Shown piece after piece: positions 43,641 through 55,680 of a DNA stretch of 64,000 nt (position 1 is the first letter of the stretch; each line of letters begins with the position of its first letter). Both the position numbers and the translations under genes were made by a program. Under the pieces are notes generated by a model. The model did no database searches, was not told the origin of the DNA, and saw only the letters and a program-made list of their open reading frames with translations. The DNA comes from Gnetum montanum (taxonomy: Eukaryota; Streptophyta; Gnetopsida; Gnetales; Gnetaceae), in assembly GCA_015680685.1 (NCBI GenBank), contig MNCI01037634.1:198648-262647 (forward strand), written 5' to 3'.

Positions 43641-44138
43641 TAGAGATTAAAGGTTGTTTGGGATTCATGGTGCAAAGGGAAATGCAAAGGGTTGCTTATG
43701 CAAAATAGGAATAAAAATAGATAAATGCTAAAATGTACAAAAATGGCTAAATATGCAACTGTTGAGAAAATGGCTAAGTGTAAAAATGCAAAAAAATGGC
43801 TAAGTATGTAACTACTAAGAAAATGGCTAAGTGTAAAAATGTAGAAAAATGGCTAAGTCTAAACATAGAGAAAAAATGACTAAGCATAAAATGCTAAAAA
43901 ATGACTAACTCTAAGACTACAAGTTTGCCTTGCTATGCCAAAACTATGCTAGAGCCAACTACGCTATGTTAAAGATCCAAAATTTTGCCAAGTGTAAACA
44001 CTAGTGTTGTCAAGTGGGGTTCCAAGGGGATCGACAATAGGGACCAATCTACACAAGGTGCAAAGAGCATGCAAGGCAACAACCAAAAGATGGACTAAGA
44101 AGGAAATGGCAAAGGCCCTCCTTCTAGCACCAAAATAC
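43641..44138 (-). other. Leader and primer-binding site of element C
   Basis: Non-coding leader with four or five tandem copies of a 40-50 bp unit around AAAATGGCTAAGTGTAAAAATG at 43690-43920. TGGTGCTAGAAGGAGGG (44132-44116, minus strand) is the PBS; the family form has C where this copy has T. Confidence 0.7.
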
Positions 44139-45780
44139 TATAGCGATCGAAAACATTAGAGGCTAGAACGGGACTCTAAGAGGTCCACGGTCACATAGTC
44201 TTAACCTTGCTTCCACACGAGGGCTTACTGGGAACAAAGGTGGGGTGCCTAGAACAATCTTGTCAATCGAACTGGGACTTATGGGTGTTACGATAAAATG
44301 GATGTCAAGGGAGACATAGTGTTTTGCAATGTCCATAGTGTCCATGGTTGTGAGCATAGTAGAGGTTTTGGATGTGAAAATGAGGATTCAAATGCATGAA
44401 TATGTGCTTGAATAGTGAAAATTGCAAGTAGAATGCTAGAATGTAAGAAAAAATGTGAAAAATGCACAAAAGGCTCCACCCTAAATGGGGGGAGCATAGT
44501 CAATTGTAAAGAAAAGTTTAGGAGGTACGTAGTGTATAAACAGGCATAGTAGGCAACATAGTCATAGTCTTAGGGTATCTAACTATGAAGAACTAACATT
44601 GCCATGAATTCTAAGTCTACCTAGTTGGCTACCATGATGTCCTACAAGTTTTGGTGGTGTACGGTGTGCTGGGCGATCTACAATGGTGTTAGGCAGTGTT
44701 CCAAAGTTCGCCAAGATGCTAAGTGCACTTGGGTGCATGGGTGCCCAAATGCAAGTTTGCTCATTGATTGCTTCAAAATGCCAACCCCCTAAATCATGAA
44801 GCACTAGGACATTTATAGGCCTAGGGTTAGTGTGAATCACGAATTAGGTACCATGTGGTAGAGGGGTAGCTGGGACTACACTAGTCCCAACTAGGCTCCC
44901 ACTGAAGTAAATGGTATTCTACTGGTGTGCTTTAATGAACCTTGTGAGACTGCCAAACTATGACTACACTACCAAGACTACATGTGCAAGTGCTGAACAG
45001 ATCACAATGTACCTGAAAATAATGCAAAACAATGCAATTTTGAAGACTACACTCCAGGACTATGCTACCCACTCTCTCGAGTGGTGTCAATCATAGGTAC
45101 AATTTTGGGGCAAATGGGGAGTGCAAATGGAATGCAAATTGTTGATCTTGCTTTCCAAGGAAATGTTGGAGTTAAGATGTAGGCCGATGCTAAGCTTGGA
45201 GGCTTCTAAAGATAGTTTTAATAGACTACGCTCTAGATCGTAGCCCCAGGAGTTAGGCAAATTTTACCAAAAATTGAGTTCCAATGCAAGCTACACTAAC
45301 TACGCTTTAGAGCATAGTCTCAAAGGTGAGAGTGTAGCCTTGACACTTTGAAAAACTTGGCAAAACTTGATGTCTTTATGTAGACTATGCTAACTATGCT
45401 CTAGAGCATAGTAGGGAGCATAGCCCCAAAAGTTAGAAAATTTTCCAAACTATTTTTCCCATTCCAAACATGCTCAGCAGCCTCTGGCTTGACACTTAGG
45501 AAAATCTGCAAAATTGGCCATTCCAAGGTTGACTACACTGACTACGCTCTGGAGCATAGTCCTGCTAGGGTAAGTTTAGTTAGAAAAATTTGCAGATTTT
45601 TCTAACACTTAGAAAATTTTGCAAAATCTAGACTATTAATGTCAACTACGCTAACTATGCTCTAAAGCATAGTCCCAATAGTGGGAAGTGTAGTCTTAAC
45701 ACGTAGGAAAATTTAACAAGTTTTGACACTTAGAAAAATTTGGAGTTGAGACCCAGGAGCTAAAATTTGATGGTGTTTCA
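44139..45780 (-). repeat. 5' LTR of element C
   Basis: Ends TGAAACACCA (minus strand) at 45780 and GATCGCTATA at 44139, next to the PBS. It aligns with 31173-33659. The TATA box TATAAAT is at 44817-44811. The part 45220-45680 has five copies of the palindromic ACTATGCTCTAGAGCATAGT block. To its right the sequence changes at once to an unrelated gag (F), giving the insertion boundary. Confidence 0.85.
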
Positions 45781-48420
45781 ACAACAAAGATAATTATTAA
45801 AGTAATCTAGCACCAAATTTTTCTTGGCTCATCAACTCCCAAGGTCAAATATCTTCTTAGGAAGATGGCCAACCTTGATCCAATCTGTGATCACATGGGT
45901 CAACATAACAACGTGCAACTGGGGCACACTTTGGTTTGAATGTTTCTTGATGGAAATTTCAAAGGTGGAAATAGTAGGGTTAACAGTCTCAGGTGTTTGT
46001 GAGGACTTCATGGGGCTATTGGTTCTAAAGAATGGCCTTTTGTGAGGCTTGAATTTAGAACCATTTGTTTGAGGAGCCAGTTGTAAGTTTGCTACCCTTG
46101 TAGCATTTCTTTGTTGTGGCTGGGCAGGTATTTCACCTTGCATGAATGGAGTAGGTGGAAAAGGAGTTGAAAATGATGGTGCAAGAGTGGAAGAGTGTTC
46201 AGGAGGGTAGTAAGAAAATGGGAACTCCACCTTTGGAGAAAATGCTTCGTAGTATTCATGAAAATAATAGTGGTATGGGAAGGAAGCAGGACTAGAAGAG
46301 TTACACAGAGAAATGAACTGCTGAATGTAATATCCATATGGATCTAGTTGGCCATAAGGGAATTTATACCTTGGAGGTGGCATACCCCATGACTATGAGT
46401 GTTGCCACTACTAGTATTATTCCTAAGGTTGAGGCAACACTTTACTCAAATAGTAAGCTTGTTGGTAGAATTGCTACTAATAGTTGCCTTGTGGATAAGG
46501 CAACCACCTAGGCGCTTTTCATTTTACCGATCTAGGATTTAGAGCATACACCTCATATTCTTGTAGGTGTGACAAGATAGGGCAACATCCATTGGGATGT
46601 TCATATTGGCAAATTTCAACACCATTGTCATCAATTTCTAAATTTGCAACCTTTTCTATTGGTGCAACTTTACCCTTATCTCTACAATATTCTCATTTAG
46701 CATCCCTTTTCTTCCTTCACTCATGCCCACTTTTTCCATGATCTTTATGTTCTACAATCTCTAGAGCAACTTGGAACTTCTCATCTAAGAAGTCCCACAT
46801 TTTATCAATCTTAGTTGAGATTTTAGTAACAGATTTTTAAATCACCAAAGTTTTCCTCTACACCACTACATCAAGTGGTACCTCCTCCTTATTCTCATAG
46901 AAACGAACCTCCCTCTTGTGGATGGAGGAATCTCTATTGTATTATTTTGCACTCTCTCACTTTTTCAACTCTCCTTCCTCTTCCACCACTTGCTCAATAA
47001 GCCTTTGAATCTAATGGACCCTTAGCTCAAAAAGTCTTCCTTGGGCATAGACCCCAAGGGTTCTCCTTGTTTCAATTTTGAGTCCATCTATGATATGGCA
47101 TAGCTAATCCCTTGAAGAGTATCCATGGCTTGGACATTGGTGTAACAAAGAATAGTACCTGTCCATGGTCGCATCCAAGGACTCATGAGTACCTTATTTC
47201 CACCCTTGGATTTTCCTCATCAAATTGGACACTCTAGAATATGTTTGCTATTTTTCATTAAACATCTCTTGCATCATACTCCATCATTGAATGAATTCTA
47301 GTTCGAAGGATAGGTACCATCTTTTTGCCTTCTTTACGAATGTCCTTGGGAACAATTCTAGCTTCTTCTATTCATTTTCTACATTTTTCAAGGCACAAGC
47401 ATCATTGAAGGCTTGCAAATGATTCTACAAATTTTAATTATATCCCTCCTCAAACTTGGGAATATTGCTCATATCCAGCTATTTAATGCAGCTATCCTTC
47501 AAGTGCCTAGTAGGAATTTTGACAGCCTCTAAAATATTCAACATGTTTTTGGTAGCTAGTAGGGGCTCTTCATTGTCATGATGATTTTGGTGATCCCTAT
47601 CATGGCTATGATGCCTATGATGAGTCTTGCTATGCCTTCATTTTTTGTGATGTTCATCCCCACATTGCTACTCATGCCCCTAGTTCCTGTTATCCTAGCG
47701 ATATCTATGATCATCCTTATCTTGATGTTCATCTCCATCCCAATCTCTATTGCTTTTTCCATGGTCCCAACCTTTACTTCTCCTATCAAAGTTGGAGGAT
47801 GAAGATGATGAGGATGATGATGATGAAGGCTAAGAGGATGGGGAATCAACACCAGAATGATGCTTACTACATCCTCTTCTTTGGTTCCTACCTTGATCAC
47901 CATGTCTATCTCTTGCCTTCGATGCTTATCGATCCTTGCCATAGGGGAAAATCAGTATGTTGAGACTAGCCTGAAAAGAAGTCCTTGCCATCTTTATGTG
48001 GTTGTAGGATCAAATGGTTAGAAAACCTTTTCTCTTTGGAAGCCTCATATCAAGTCTCCATTTCCCAATCCTTCTTCCATTAGGCATTTGTGAGATGATA
48101 ATCCTAGTAGGCATGGTCTTGAACCTCATATTCTGCATTAACCTTAGCAATACTCATCTTGATGAGGTTGTTCAACAGCATCACAGGAATGAATCGATCA
48201 AGTGATAGCATGATATTTTCCTCCATGTCCCTCCATTGTAGCTGCTTATCCTAATGCAAGATGAAGGTGAAATCTAAAGTGTAAGGATCCAAATGAGTGT
48301 AGACAACTTTGAACTATTGCAGGATTTTCATTTTTTTACCTTCTTGCCTTTGAGTGGATCCATTTACAAATGCTGGTGGAGAATCCTCCCTACGAGAAGA
48401 AGTCATATCAATGATTTCTC
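45781..48420 (-). pseudogene. Element F: Athila-like gag fragment
   Basis: Minus-strand gag of the second family, collinear with gag of G (51361-53950). The frame 46383-45832 (PRYKFPYGQLDPYGYYIQQF, RPFFRTNSPMKSSQTPE, VGHLPKKIFDL) matches RPFFRTNSPTKPLQP and AGHLPRKFANL in G. A knuckle-like segment (ICQYEHPNGCCPIL) is near 46590 but lacks its first Cys. A Ser-rich stretch encoded by GAT/ATC repeats is at 47800-47830. The start is near 48400 (MTSSRREDSPPA). It is cut at 45781 by the LTR of C, so protease and pol are missing. Confidence 0.78.
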
Positions 48421-48929
48421 AAAAGTAGTGTGTGTTTAGTAATATTATTTTTTTTAATGATTTTTCTTTAAGTGTTCTGTTACAATGTCCTTAGATAATT
48501 CCATGATCTTCACTATTGATAAATCCAAAAATTTTGAAGCAACGATATCATTCTTACAATATCATATCTACGATGTAGATACATTATTATATCTCATGAT
48601 ACGTTATCATATAAACAATATCACGGGATGCATGCCAACCTATATAAGCAACACTTAGGCACACAAATCTATAGTAGATTTGATAGCTTAGTAATAGAAC
48701 TCTTTCAATTTTTTTTCTTGAATTTAGTACTTAGCAATGTGTACTCACAATGTGATGTTTTGTAATTGAATGAAATATTTATTCAAGTGTGATGTACTTG
48801 GATGCATTACATGATCAATAATAAAGATTAATATTACTCTACATCATTGTAGCAACACTTGGTTTTATTTTTTTTTCTAATCAGTTTGTTGTTTTACTAT
48901 TTTCATAGTTAATGTTTATGATTACTCGC
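48421..48929 (+). repeat. Truncated plus-strand Athila-like LTR
   Basis: From about 48531 (TGATAAATCC) the sequence has features of the G/H LTRs in plus orientation: ATATC repeats at 48546-48635, a TATATAAG box near 48640, and TTTATTCAAGTGTGATGTACTTG near 48780 matching TTTATTCAAGCATTGTGTACCTG of G. It stops at 48929 where the LTR of H begins, so H inserted into it. The stretch 48421-48530 may hold a decayed primer site of F (minus strand, TGGAATTATCTAAGGAC); this is uncertain. Confidence 0.5.
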
Positions 48930-49791
48930 TGATGAGTGACGAGGTACCCCTATGCCCAACCATACAAATCACAAGTGTTCACATGTAATCTGGTCAAATT
49001 TCATAGACTGTAATTACTAAATATACTAGAGCTAAGCAGTGTGTGCATGTTGTTCATTTGTTGTCTTCCCAGTCCCACTTGTGAAATGCAATTGTGTGGT
49101 TAAGTGTGATTGAGGCATATGATTTTTATTATTTTGTGTTTTTATGGAATTACTCACCTAGAACAAGAAAAAAAGTAAGAGTGATTAAAAGTAAGAGTGA
49201 TTAATTGCTAAGTAAACTATAGCCTAATCTAGCCTAACACAACTAACCGTTCCCACTTCCCGAACACATCCTGGACTTCGTGCAAACACTACTGGGCTAT
49301 CAAATGCTAATCATTTCTGAGCTACCAAGTGTCACACGTATGCTCGAAGGGGTCGTGCTTGTGTATGTTAATAAGTTTCTTGATTAATCAAAATTAATTA
49401 CTGCATAAATAAAATAAATATAAATGCATAAGAAAGAAAATCTCAAGTGCTATAAGGAATGGATCAAAGAGCTTATCTTTATTGCCAACACAATGGTGTG
49501 CTCAAGTACATCAATGCTTGAATAAAGATCCGTTCACACTTAGAACTCCTACTGTGGACACTTGGAAAATATTCTAACTTTCAAATGGACAAACTGTAAG
49601 AGTTTCACTACTTGACTATTAAAAACTTACTCCCAATTATGCACCTGGGTGTTGTATTTATAAACCCAGGAGTAACCCTACAATATCAAATGTATGATAT
49701 CACATCTTGGTTGCGATATCGCATACTCGATATCATGTACCCAATATCATAGCCACCCCAATATCAGAGTGATGAAAAACACAATTTATCA
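48930..49791 (-). repeat. 3' LTR of element H
   Basis: Read on the minus strand it starts TGATAAATTG at 49791 and ends ACTCATCA at 48930. It is preceded by TAGTTGTGGGGGTA, a polypurine tract like that of G (ATCATGGAGGTA). Interior matches G: GATCTTTATTCAAGCATTG, AGCACACC and AATAAAGAT. GATATC-type words cluster near its start (49700-49760). Confidence 0.82.
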
Positions 49792-50411
49792 TACCCCCAC
49801 AACTAAATGAAAACTTGTCCTCGAGTACAGAAGAAGAGGAACAAGTCCTTTACAAAATATAATATGGGGCATGGACTTATTTGACTGACATGTAGAGTGA
49901 CACAGAGAAAATAGACAAATACAAAAGCACTCGAAAATACAATATGACAATGGTGTATAACATTGGGTGTTCATGAAAATAGGAAAGAACACCAATGGAT
50001 CCAAAAAACATCCAACCCCTCCTGGTAATAGAAGAATGAGGGAGAGTTAGAAGAGATCCAGCAGTCACAAACAATCTCCTGTGAGTGATATGGTTGCATC
50101 CTCCATAGTGACGATAGTCCCACTTCCAGTCTATGCTTCCCACTGCAATCACAAAAAAACCAAGGATTAGTATATACGATGCAACAGATAATGGTTGAAC
50201 ACCTTGTCTCATTAGTGATTTTATCTAGCCAAGTTGTGATTGTGATAGATTGGTTGCTTGATGTTATTCGTGGAAAGACTGATGAATGGGTTAAATAGGA
50301 GAAGCAATTCATATAATTTAGAAAAAGCTTAACACAAGGAGTATTGGAAAGAGGGTATTCACAACAATAAAAAGGAGTTCATTACAAATATTTGTGAAGG
50401 TGCATACAATT
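49792..50411 (-). mobile_element. Element H, left part: 3' UTR up to the G insertion
   Basis: Contains the polypurine tract (49792-49803) and GAGGACAAGTTTTCATTTAG, shared with the 3' end of G. The rest is non-coding. It joins 60234 when G is removed. CAATT at 50407-50411 is the target-site duplication. Confidence 0.72.
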
Positions 50412-51222
50412 TGATGAGCCACGATATCGCGTACACGATATCGTGGCCCTCCATGTGATATCACGTACACGATATCGCAACCTACCTCATTGTCTATAAA
50501 AAAGAGGCAAGCGCACTTGGTTTGCATAGTTAGTCTTAGTCCCTTACCCAAACTCTTGCCTTTTCTCCCTCTTAGAGTTAGAATTATTTCTGCGTGCCTG
50601 TAGTAGGAGTCATAAAGTGAACAGATCTTTATTCAAGCATTGTGTACCTGAGCACACCTTGTGTACGGCAATAAAGACAAACTTTGTGATAAACCTTGCA
50701 GCATTCAGAATAGATTAATTAATGTTAATTACTATTACTTAAGGCTTTTCTTAGTTAATTAATGATTCTTTCTCACCCTACAACTCTCCTAAGTAAGCAC
50801 ACATAGTACAATCACTTCGAGCATGCGTGTAACACTTGGTAACCCAGTAATGATTAGCGTTTGGTAATCCCAATAGTGTTGCACTGGTTCAGGATGTGTA
50901 CGGTAGGTAAGAATAGATACTGGTGTTAGGATCAATTAGAGCTTAGTCAATAAGTAGTTAAATTAAAATAGTTACTTAGTTATCTCTCTCCTCCCTTATT
51001 AGCAGTAGGACATAAAAACATAAAAAAGTATAAAAATCGTATGCCTCAATTTTACTTAACCATACAATCGTGACATACAAGTAAGCTTGGGAAGACAATG
51101 ATTAATCAACCCATTCTTGTTCCACAAAGACACATAAGCACTTAGTCCTTGGAATTCAACCGGATTGTGCATGAATGTTCGTATTCATATGGTTGAGCAT
51201 AGGGATACCTCACTACTCATCA
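50412..51222 (+). repeat. 5' LTR of element G
   Basis: 811 bp, TGATGAGCCA to CTCATCA. The U3 start holds repeated GATATC palindromes (CACGATATCGTG at about 50437). TATAAAAA lies at 50495-50502. It pairs with 59503-60228, which lacks about 85 bp including the TATA region. Confidence 0.93.
50495..50502 (+). promoter_or_regulatory. LTR TATA box (element G)
   Basis: TATAAAAA within GTCTATAAAAAAGAGG, about 83 bp into the LTR. Deleted in the 3' LTR. Confidence 0.55.
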
Positions 51223-51223
51223 T

Positions 51224-51241
51224 TGGCACCATTGCCAAGGA
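51224..51241 (+). other. Primer-binding site of element G (tRNA-Asp type)
   Basis: TGGCACCATTGCCAAGG begins two bases after the LTR end. The complement of plant tRNA-Asp 3' end is TGGCGCCGTTGCCGGGG; the four differences are all G to A. This fits the tRNA-Asp primer known for Athila elements, then methylation-type decay. Confidence 0.75.
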
Positions 51242-51360
51242 CTTTATTATTTGTGAGCTAACCAGAACATAGGAAATCTTTTACATCATTGAAACAAACC
51301 CTTGAGGTTGGTTAAAGAAAAATAATAAATAATAATACATTGCACACTAAATAGACAATC

Positions 51361-53284
51361 ATGTCTCCTTCTTCATACAAAAGTGTTTCACCACCTAGGT
51401 CTGATACAAGGAACAATCAGAGACGTAGTACACATGAAAATCCACTAGTCCCTTAATACTTTTGTGTGGTATATGTTCATCCTAATAAATATGTACCAAA
51501 CTTTACCTTTATACTCCCCCAAGATGAACAACTGCATTGGTGAGACTTAGAAGGTAACATAGTGTTACCTCATGATCGCTCTGTCATGGGCATGCTTCTT
51601 TGTGATCTCACATGAATTGGTATGTAGCAATTATAGGCAGAGTACATTGTGCATGATCATGACTCAAGAGAGTGTTGACCCATGGAGGCAAAGTGGCAAA
51701 GAGACTTACAATAGGAGAGATGTCATGAATCCATGAAGGGAAAGTTGTCGCAGAATGTCCCACATGTCCTAAGTGAAAATGAGGGTGATGAACCTACCTC
51801 AGGCAGTCAACCACATAATGATGTTCCTCCCATTGACTTTGGTCAAGGGGTTGTGTATCAAAATCTTTACTCAACTATCCATAACCTGGATTCTGATACC
51901 GATAGACACAAAGGATCTGAAAAAGAAACACAAACACATGACAAAGATGGACATTTCGATCATAATCGTGATCGAGGCTACGACCATCGAAGAGAAGGAA
52001 GCAGGCACTGACATGATGAGAGTCCTCCTTCTTCTTCACCTTCATCACCTCCTTCACCCTCTCCTTCAGGATCTAGATGTAATCATAAGGAAAAATACCA
52101 TGAGGATAAGGGTAAGCGAAACAAGAGTCATAGAAAAAATAGTCAAGAAAGGGGATGAAGGCACTCTAGAGAAACATATCATGAAAGAAGGGAGAGTAGG
52201 GAACAACATCGGCATCGTAGATGCCACAAATGAGATGATCACGATGAACCCCTACTCGCTACTCGAAGTATGCTAAACATAACTGAGGCTATTAGAATCC
52301 CAACAAGGCACCAAAAAGATAGTAGGATCAAGAGATTAGACATGAACAACATCCCACAATTTGAAGGGGGCACAACGTTGATCCTCAAAATCATCTACAA
52401 GCATTTCATGATGCATGTGCCTTACAAAACATAGAAAATGAATGGCAAAAATTCAAGTTGTTTCCACAGATGCTAATCAAATAAGCTGAAAGCTGGTACC
52501 AGTCCTTAGAACTGAAATCCATTCATAGGTGGAGTACCATGTTAGAATTGTTCAATGATAAGTACCAAACGTACTCCCAAGTGTCCAACCTATGAAAGAA
52601 AATCCAAGGCTATAAACAAGGAGGACATGAACCCTTGGATGCTGCCATGGGCCGATATTATTCAGTATTACATCATTGTCTCGGCCATGGTTATTCACAG
52701 AGGGATCAACTACACCATCTCGTAGATGGGCTTAGGCATGAAACACAAAGAACCCTTGGGACTTATGCCCAAGGAAGACTATCCGAGCTTAGGACCCATC
52801 AAGTACAAAGATTATTGGAGCAAGTTGCTAAAGAGGAAGGTGAGTTATGAAAAAGACAGAGTGTGGAGGAATATAACAGAGATCCTTCTCTCCAAAAGAG
52901 GGGAGTAAGATTCTATGAGGATGAAGAAGAGTCACCACTCGAAGAGATGGTAAATAAGAAAACCTTACCTATCCAAAAATTAACATTAGAAGTATCGGCG
53001 AAGGTAGATCAAATGTGCGATTCCCTAGATGATATATTTCAAACTATTCTTAAAATAGTAAAGGAGTCTAGAGAGCAAGGTAGTGATCGTGAAAAAAGAA
53101 AAAAGAGAGAAACTAAACATGCATGTAACAAGGGTAAAGGTAAAGTTTCCATTATCGAAGAGGTTGTGGACTCGTATACAGACAATGATAGTGGATGCGA
53201 GGTATGCCAATATAACCATCATAAGGGATGTTGCCCTATAATCTCATATCTGCAGGAGTCTAGGGTGTATGCACTCAACCCATG
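51361..53284 (+). pseudogene. Element G gag
   Basis: Likely start MSPSSYKSVSPPRSD at 51361. A Ser/Pro and charged N-terminus (51733-52280) is followed by a capsid-like region (DAAMGRYYSVLHHCLGHGYS, DQLHHLVDGLRHETQRT) at about 52635-52850. A Cys/His knuckle CEVCQYNHHKGC lies at about 53197-53235. Frames shift repeatedly (52863-53285 is the last open one). The product would coat the RNA and form particles. Confidence 0.72.
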
Positions 53285-54600
53285 ATTAAATAAAAGGCAA
53301 ACACCCTGAAGGTTACCTTATCCTTAAGGTAACTCAAGATAGTTCCACCAACCCTTAACGTATTATCCAAGTGGAACTCCACCACAATCGATTGACTAGT
53401 ATCAACAATGGCAATACCCACAATCATGGGGAATGCCACCACCAAGGCAATAGTATCCTTATCAACAACCTGACCCGTATGGATATTACATGTAGTAGAC
53501 AATCTCTCCACATGACTCTACTAGTCATGTTACTCCTCAATCTCACTACCAAGCTTGTGAGTACTATAGGACTTCTTCTCCTAGGGGCGATATTCCACAA
53601 ACACACCATCCTTCTCATCCAGCTACACCTCTTCCACCCTTAACTCCATTACCACCTGCTCCAGCTATGTAGGGTGAAATCCCTACCCAATGCAGCAACA
53701 TAATGCCACAAGGTTTGTTAACCCTCAACCTATTGTTGGTTCTAACAACTGCATGAAGAAAAGACCTTTCTTTAGAACCAATAGTCCAACTAAGCCCTTG
53801 CAACCACAAGTAGCTAATTCTTCAACTGCCTCACTATCACTTGAAGCTTTAGAGCTCCCTTCAACCCAAAAACTGTGCTCAACACATATGGTCACATTAA
53901 CTCATGTTGTCACTATTGGATAAAAGCTGGCCATCTTCCTAGGAAATTCGCTAATCTTAGGAGTCCTCTGATATATCCACAAATTGCTGAAAATGAGCAA
54001 TGCAAAGCTCTTTTGGATTCAGGTTCTGGTGTCAACTTAATTTCTCAAGAAATGTACAAGGCCCCGAACCTGCCTCCATTAAAAAAGAGTAACATTCATT
54101 TAGAGTTGGCTGACCAGTCCATCACTGTCCCGTTGGAACTACTGAAGGACATTGTCACCACTATTTGTGGGTGGTCATATCTAGCTGACTTCCTAGTGAT
54201 TCAAGTGAATAACAGTAAGGGGGACTTCCCAATCATAATGGGAAGAGCATGGCTAAGCACAGTTGACACATTCCTAGGAATCTGTGATCTTTCCCTAGAA
54301 ATATCTAAGGAAAATATGTTTGGAAAGATTGAGAAGAAGAAAGTTCCATGCATCGCATATAGTGACATAGGGTGTAATTGCATGCAGAAGTCATGGTTTG
54401 TACAACGTTTAACATCGCCTGCATGCAACCAGTGTGCACAAGTGACTGATATACAAAGATTCCTGTATGTAGTAGCCACAAGATAGGAAGGCACCCAGTG
54501 GTTGACAGCTGATCAAGAGAGTAGTTCAACTATATGCATGGAACCAACTGAGGGTTTGACTTGCACTTACATCGAAAGCATAGACACATTAGAGTAAGTC
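53285..54600 (+). pseudogene. Element G gag end and retropepsin-like protease
   Basis: 53690-53923 carries RPFFRTNSPTKPLQPQ, the gag C-terminus shared with F. The frame 53875-54486 is open and has the protease core: ALLDSGSGVNLISQEMYKA (catalytic DSG, about 54010-54060) and FPIIMGRAWLSTVD (about 54225-54265). It ends at TAG 54484-54486. It is the longest intact frame of G (203 codons). Confidence 0.82.
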
Positions 54601-55680
54601 CATTGTTAACTTCTAAGTCTTAACCTTGAAAATATCAACTAGGGGAAGTTGGAAATCCCTAATAAGTTTAAGCAAGAGCCCCTTAAGCTAAAACCATTAC
54701 CCACCAGTATGGAATACACATGTCTTAAAAATGAAAAATTGGTAATTACTAATGCGAAGCTTGCTCCTCAATAAAAAGAAAGACTGCTGAAGGTGATAAA
54801 TAAATGGTCGAAAGCCTTTGCTTGTTCATATCCCAAATTAACTACAATAGATCCTAGGATATGCCAACATAGAATTTACATTGACCCCTCCATGAAGCCT
54901 CGAAGACAACCACAAAGCCGATTGAACCTAAAGCTGAAGCAAGTAGTTAAGGAAGAAATTGAACAGCTTCTAAAAGCTGGGTTCATCTACCCCATTGCTG
55001 ATAGCAAATGGGTTAGCCCCTTGGTTATAGTGCCCAAAAAGGAAGGAAAATGGAGGGTGTGCATAGATTTCAGGCTACTAAACATGGAAACATTCAAGGA
55101 CCACCTTCTATTGCCATTCGTTGGCCAAGTATTAGACACCATTGCAAGGCATCGCTACTACAGTTTTTTGGATGGGTACAATGGATACAACCAAATACAA
55201 ATAGCCCTAGAAGACAAATCCAAGACTACGTTCACTAGTCCTTGGGGAACATTTGCATACAAACATATGTAGTTTGGCTTGTGCAATGCCCCTATAATGT
55301 TTCAACGATTTGTTCTAAGCATATTCCAATAGCAGATAGGAAATGGTATGGAAGTCTTCATGGACGACTTCTCCACCTACGGAGCAAACTTTGATCAAGC
55401 CTTAGACCGGTTAGAGCAAGTATTAAAATGATGTGTAGAAACCAATTTAAGACTCAACTAGCAAAAAAGCCATTTAATGGTCCAAGACGGCATCATACTA
55501 GAGCATAAAATTTCATGAATAGGGATAGAGGTAGACCTTGAAAAGATCAAAGTTATCCAAGGAATTACCCATCAACTAGAAACTGTAAAACATATCCAAT
55601 CATTCCTTGGACACACTGGCTACTATAGAAGGTTTATTGAGAACTTTTTAAAGGTTGCAAAACCATTGGTTGAATTAATG
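54601..55680 (+). pseudogene. Element G reverse transcriptase
   Basis: Frame 54793-55272: KQVVKEEIEQLLKAGFIYPI, WVSPLVIVPKKEGKWRVCIDF, FLDGYNGYNQIQIALED, TTFTSPWGTFAY. A TAG at 55270 replaces the Met/Pro before FGLCNAP. The catalytic box reads FMDD at about 55360. Further stops at 55333, 55431 and 55461. RLLN then GHTGYYRRFI mark the thumb. Confidence 0.85.

Larger units (their letters stand above)
33660..44138 (-). mobile_element. Element C internal region: old, CpG-depleted Tat/Ogre-like element
   Basis: Minus-strand internal region between LTRs 44139-45780 and 31173-33659. Order from its 5' end: PBS 44132-44116, gag, protease, TR1, remnant of the antisense gene, RT, RNase H, integrase, TR2, 3' UTR, polypurine tract 33674-33660. 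At nearly every site where B has CG, C has TG or CA. Most of the antisense gene and the protein segment before RT are missing between 38702 and 38750. All frames are broken. Confidence 0.88.

Noticed and set aside
47556-47942. 128-codon minus-strand frame rich in Ile/Met/His
   Set aside because: A shifted frame of the F gag Ser-rich region; G shows the same shadow at 51773-52276.
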